From the NCBI GenBank assembly GCA_963666765.1, contig OY762933.1, forward strand, positions 992,001 to 1,056,000: DNA of 64,000 bases, given 5' to 3'. Made by a program: the position numbers and the translations under genes. Positions 62,870 through 64,000 of this stretch are shown one piece after another. Position 1 is the first letter of the stretch. The number at the start of each line of letters is the position of its first letter. The notes beneath the pieces are model-generated. The model was given only the letters and a program-made list of their open reading frames with translations. It was not told the origin of the DNA and did no database searches. Source of the DNA: Foliamicus sp963666765. Its GTDB lineage: Bacteria > Pseudomonadota > Gammaproteobacteria > Steroidobacterales > Foliamicaceae.

Positions 62870-64000
62870 ATGAGCGATACGACACACGAAGAACATCACG
62901 ACGGCCCGCACGCCTCGGGAATCCGGCGGTGGCTGACCACCACCAACCACAAGGACATCGGCACGCTGTACCTGGTGTTCAGCCTGATCATGTTCCTGGT
63001 GGGCGGCACCATGGCGCTGATCATCCGCACCGAGCTGTTCCAGCCCGGCCTGCAGCTGGTGGACCCGCACTTCTTCAACCAGATGACCACCATGCACGCG
63101 CTGGTGATGATCTTCGGCGCGCTGATGCCGGCCTTCGTGGGCCTGGCCAACTGGCAGATCCCGCTGATGGTGGGCGCTCCGGACATGGCGCTGCCGCGCA
63201 TGAACAACTGGAGTTTCTGGATCCTGCCGCCGGCCTTCCTGCTGCTGCTGGCCACGCTGTTCATGCCGGGCGGCGCTCCGGCGGGCGGCTGGACGCTGTA
63301 TCCGCCGCTGATCCTGCAGACCGGCGACGCCTTCCCCTTCGTGGTGTTCTCGCTGCACATGCTGGGCGCCTCGTCCATCCTGGGCGCCATCAACATCATC
63401 GTGACGATTTCCAACATGCGCGCGCCCGGCATGAGCTTCATGAAGATGCCGCTGTTCGTATGGACCTGGCTGATCACAGCCTACCTGTTGATCGGCGCCA
63501 TGCCGGTGCTGGCCGGCGCCATCACGATGCTGCTCACCGACCGCTACTTCGACACCAGTTTCTTCCTGGCGGCCGGCGGCGGCGACCCGGTCATGTTCCA
63601 GCACATCTTCTGGTTCTTCGGCCACCCCGAGGTGTACATCCTCATCCTGCCGGCCTTCGGGATCATTTCGCAGGTCATTCCCACCTTCGCGCGCAAGCCG
63701 CTGTTCGGCTACACCTCGATGGTGATCGCGACTTCGGCCATCGCGTTCCTGTCGTACGTCGTATGGGCGCATCACATGTTCACGGTGGGCATGCCGCAGG
63801 CCGGCTTGCTGTTCTTCATGATCTCGACGATGTTCATCGCGGTGCCGACCGGGGTGAAGATCTTCAACTGGCTGGCCACGCTGTGGCGCGGCTCGATCAG
63901 CTTCGAGACACCGATGCTGTTCGCCATCGCCTTCGTCGTCCTGTTCACCATCGGCGGGTTCTCCGGGCTGATGCTGGCGCTGGTGCCCGCGGACATCGAG
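62870..64000 (+). CDS. coxA: Cytochrome c oxidase subunit I (partial, runs off the window)
   Basis: First 377 residues from ATG 62870. TTTNHKDIGTLYLVFSLIMF is the subunit I start; haem a ligand in QMTTMHALVMIFG; binuclear center HPEVYILILPAFG (CuB His and cross-linked Tyr) and WAHHMFTVG (two CuB His). The K- and D-channel residues are as in aa3-type A-family oxidases (HPEVY). The rest lies beyond the window. Confidence 0.96.
   Translation, partial: MSDTTHEEHHDGPHASGIRRWLTTTNHKDIGTLYLVFSLIMFLVGGTMALIIRTELFQPGLQLVDPHFFNQMTTMHALVMIFGALMPAFVGLANWQIPLMVGAPDMALPRMNNWSFWILPPAFLLLLATLFMPGGAPAGGWTLYPPLILQTGDAFPFVVFSLHMLGASSILGAINIIVTISNMRAPGMSFMKMPLFVWTWLITAYLLIGAMPVLAGAITMLLTDRYFDTSFFLAAGGGDPVMFQHIFWFFGHPEVYILILPAFGIISQVIPTFARKPLFGYTSMVIATSAIAFLSYVVWAHHMFTVGMPQAGLLFFMISTMFIAVPTGVKIFNWLATLWRGSISFETPMLFAIAFVVLFTIGGFSGLMLALVPADIE

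Overview
The window looks like a high-GC gammaproteobacterial chromosome. Two things support this. The order AAA-ftsK-lolA-serS (50.0-54.1 kb, minus strand) next to trxB is the classic gammaproteobacterial ftsK-lolA-serS neighbourhood. The right end carries an aerobic respiratory locus: coxB, the start of coxA, and two exported di-haem cytochromes c. The genus cannot be named from the sequence. Many enzymes with export signals (beta-lactamase-fold hydrolases, a sulfatase, an S9 peptidase, a secreted SDR) suggest a heterotrophic, environmental or host-associated bacterium.

Layout. 0-5.1 kb: a plus-strand operon joined by ATGA overlaps, holding two serine beta-lactamase-fold hydrolases and an FAD monooxygenase, then an MFS transporter bracketed by a 28-bp direct repeat. 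5.1-8.7 kb: minus-strand exported SDR plus DUF1838-like protein, an MNT-type nucleotidyltransferase with a large palindrome at its start, and a BASS-type symporter. 8.7-11 kb: a gene graveyard of Fic, OsmC, Nudix and formylglycine-generating-enzyme fragments around a TraB-like protein and an orphan BrnA antitoxin. 11.2-14 kb: a RelE/XRE toxin-antitoxin pair, a small membrane protein and a Cys-type sulfatase. 14-48.7 kb: a defence-rich, heavily rearranged island that ends near a tRNA-Ser gene. 48.7-64 kb: conserved core genes.

The island (14-48.7 kb) holds a GHKL ATPase with an Ig-like region, a DUF3800 protein, IS21 and NYN remnants, an HsdM-N-terminus/GGCT chimera, and an AbiE-type toxin-antitoxin pair. 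It also holds a NucS-like nuclease, an EEP hydrolase, a Fic protein, an intact HsdM without HsdS, and two copies of an AlbA_2/HTH regulator (both broken). An IS1182-type element with CTAG target duplications sits beside a MNT/HEPN pair and a truncated HsdR fused to a kinase-like P-loop. Two clusters stand out as candidate undescribed defence modules. The first is a large nuclease-STAND NTPase split by one in-frame amber codon, followed by a PD-(D/E)xK-like protein and a HEPN-like protein (34.0-40.5 kb). The second is a tight SLATT / 36-aa polyproline peptide / OLD-nuclease run (45.97-48.6 kb). A trypsin-like protease, a methyltransferase-like protein and an unrecognised 480-aa protein lie between them.

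The island shows repeated recombination scars: a ~1.06-kb block duplicated 9.4 kb apart, a decayed second HEPN copy, a duplicated hsdM tail, IS-end remnants and at least seven truncated or chimeric genes. No integrase or CRISPR array was seen. All functional calls are from motif recognition by eye; no database search was run.
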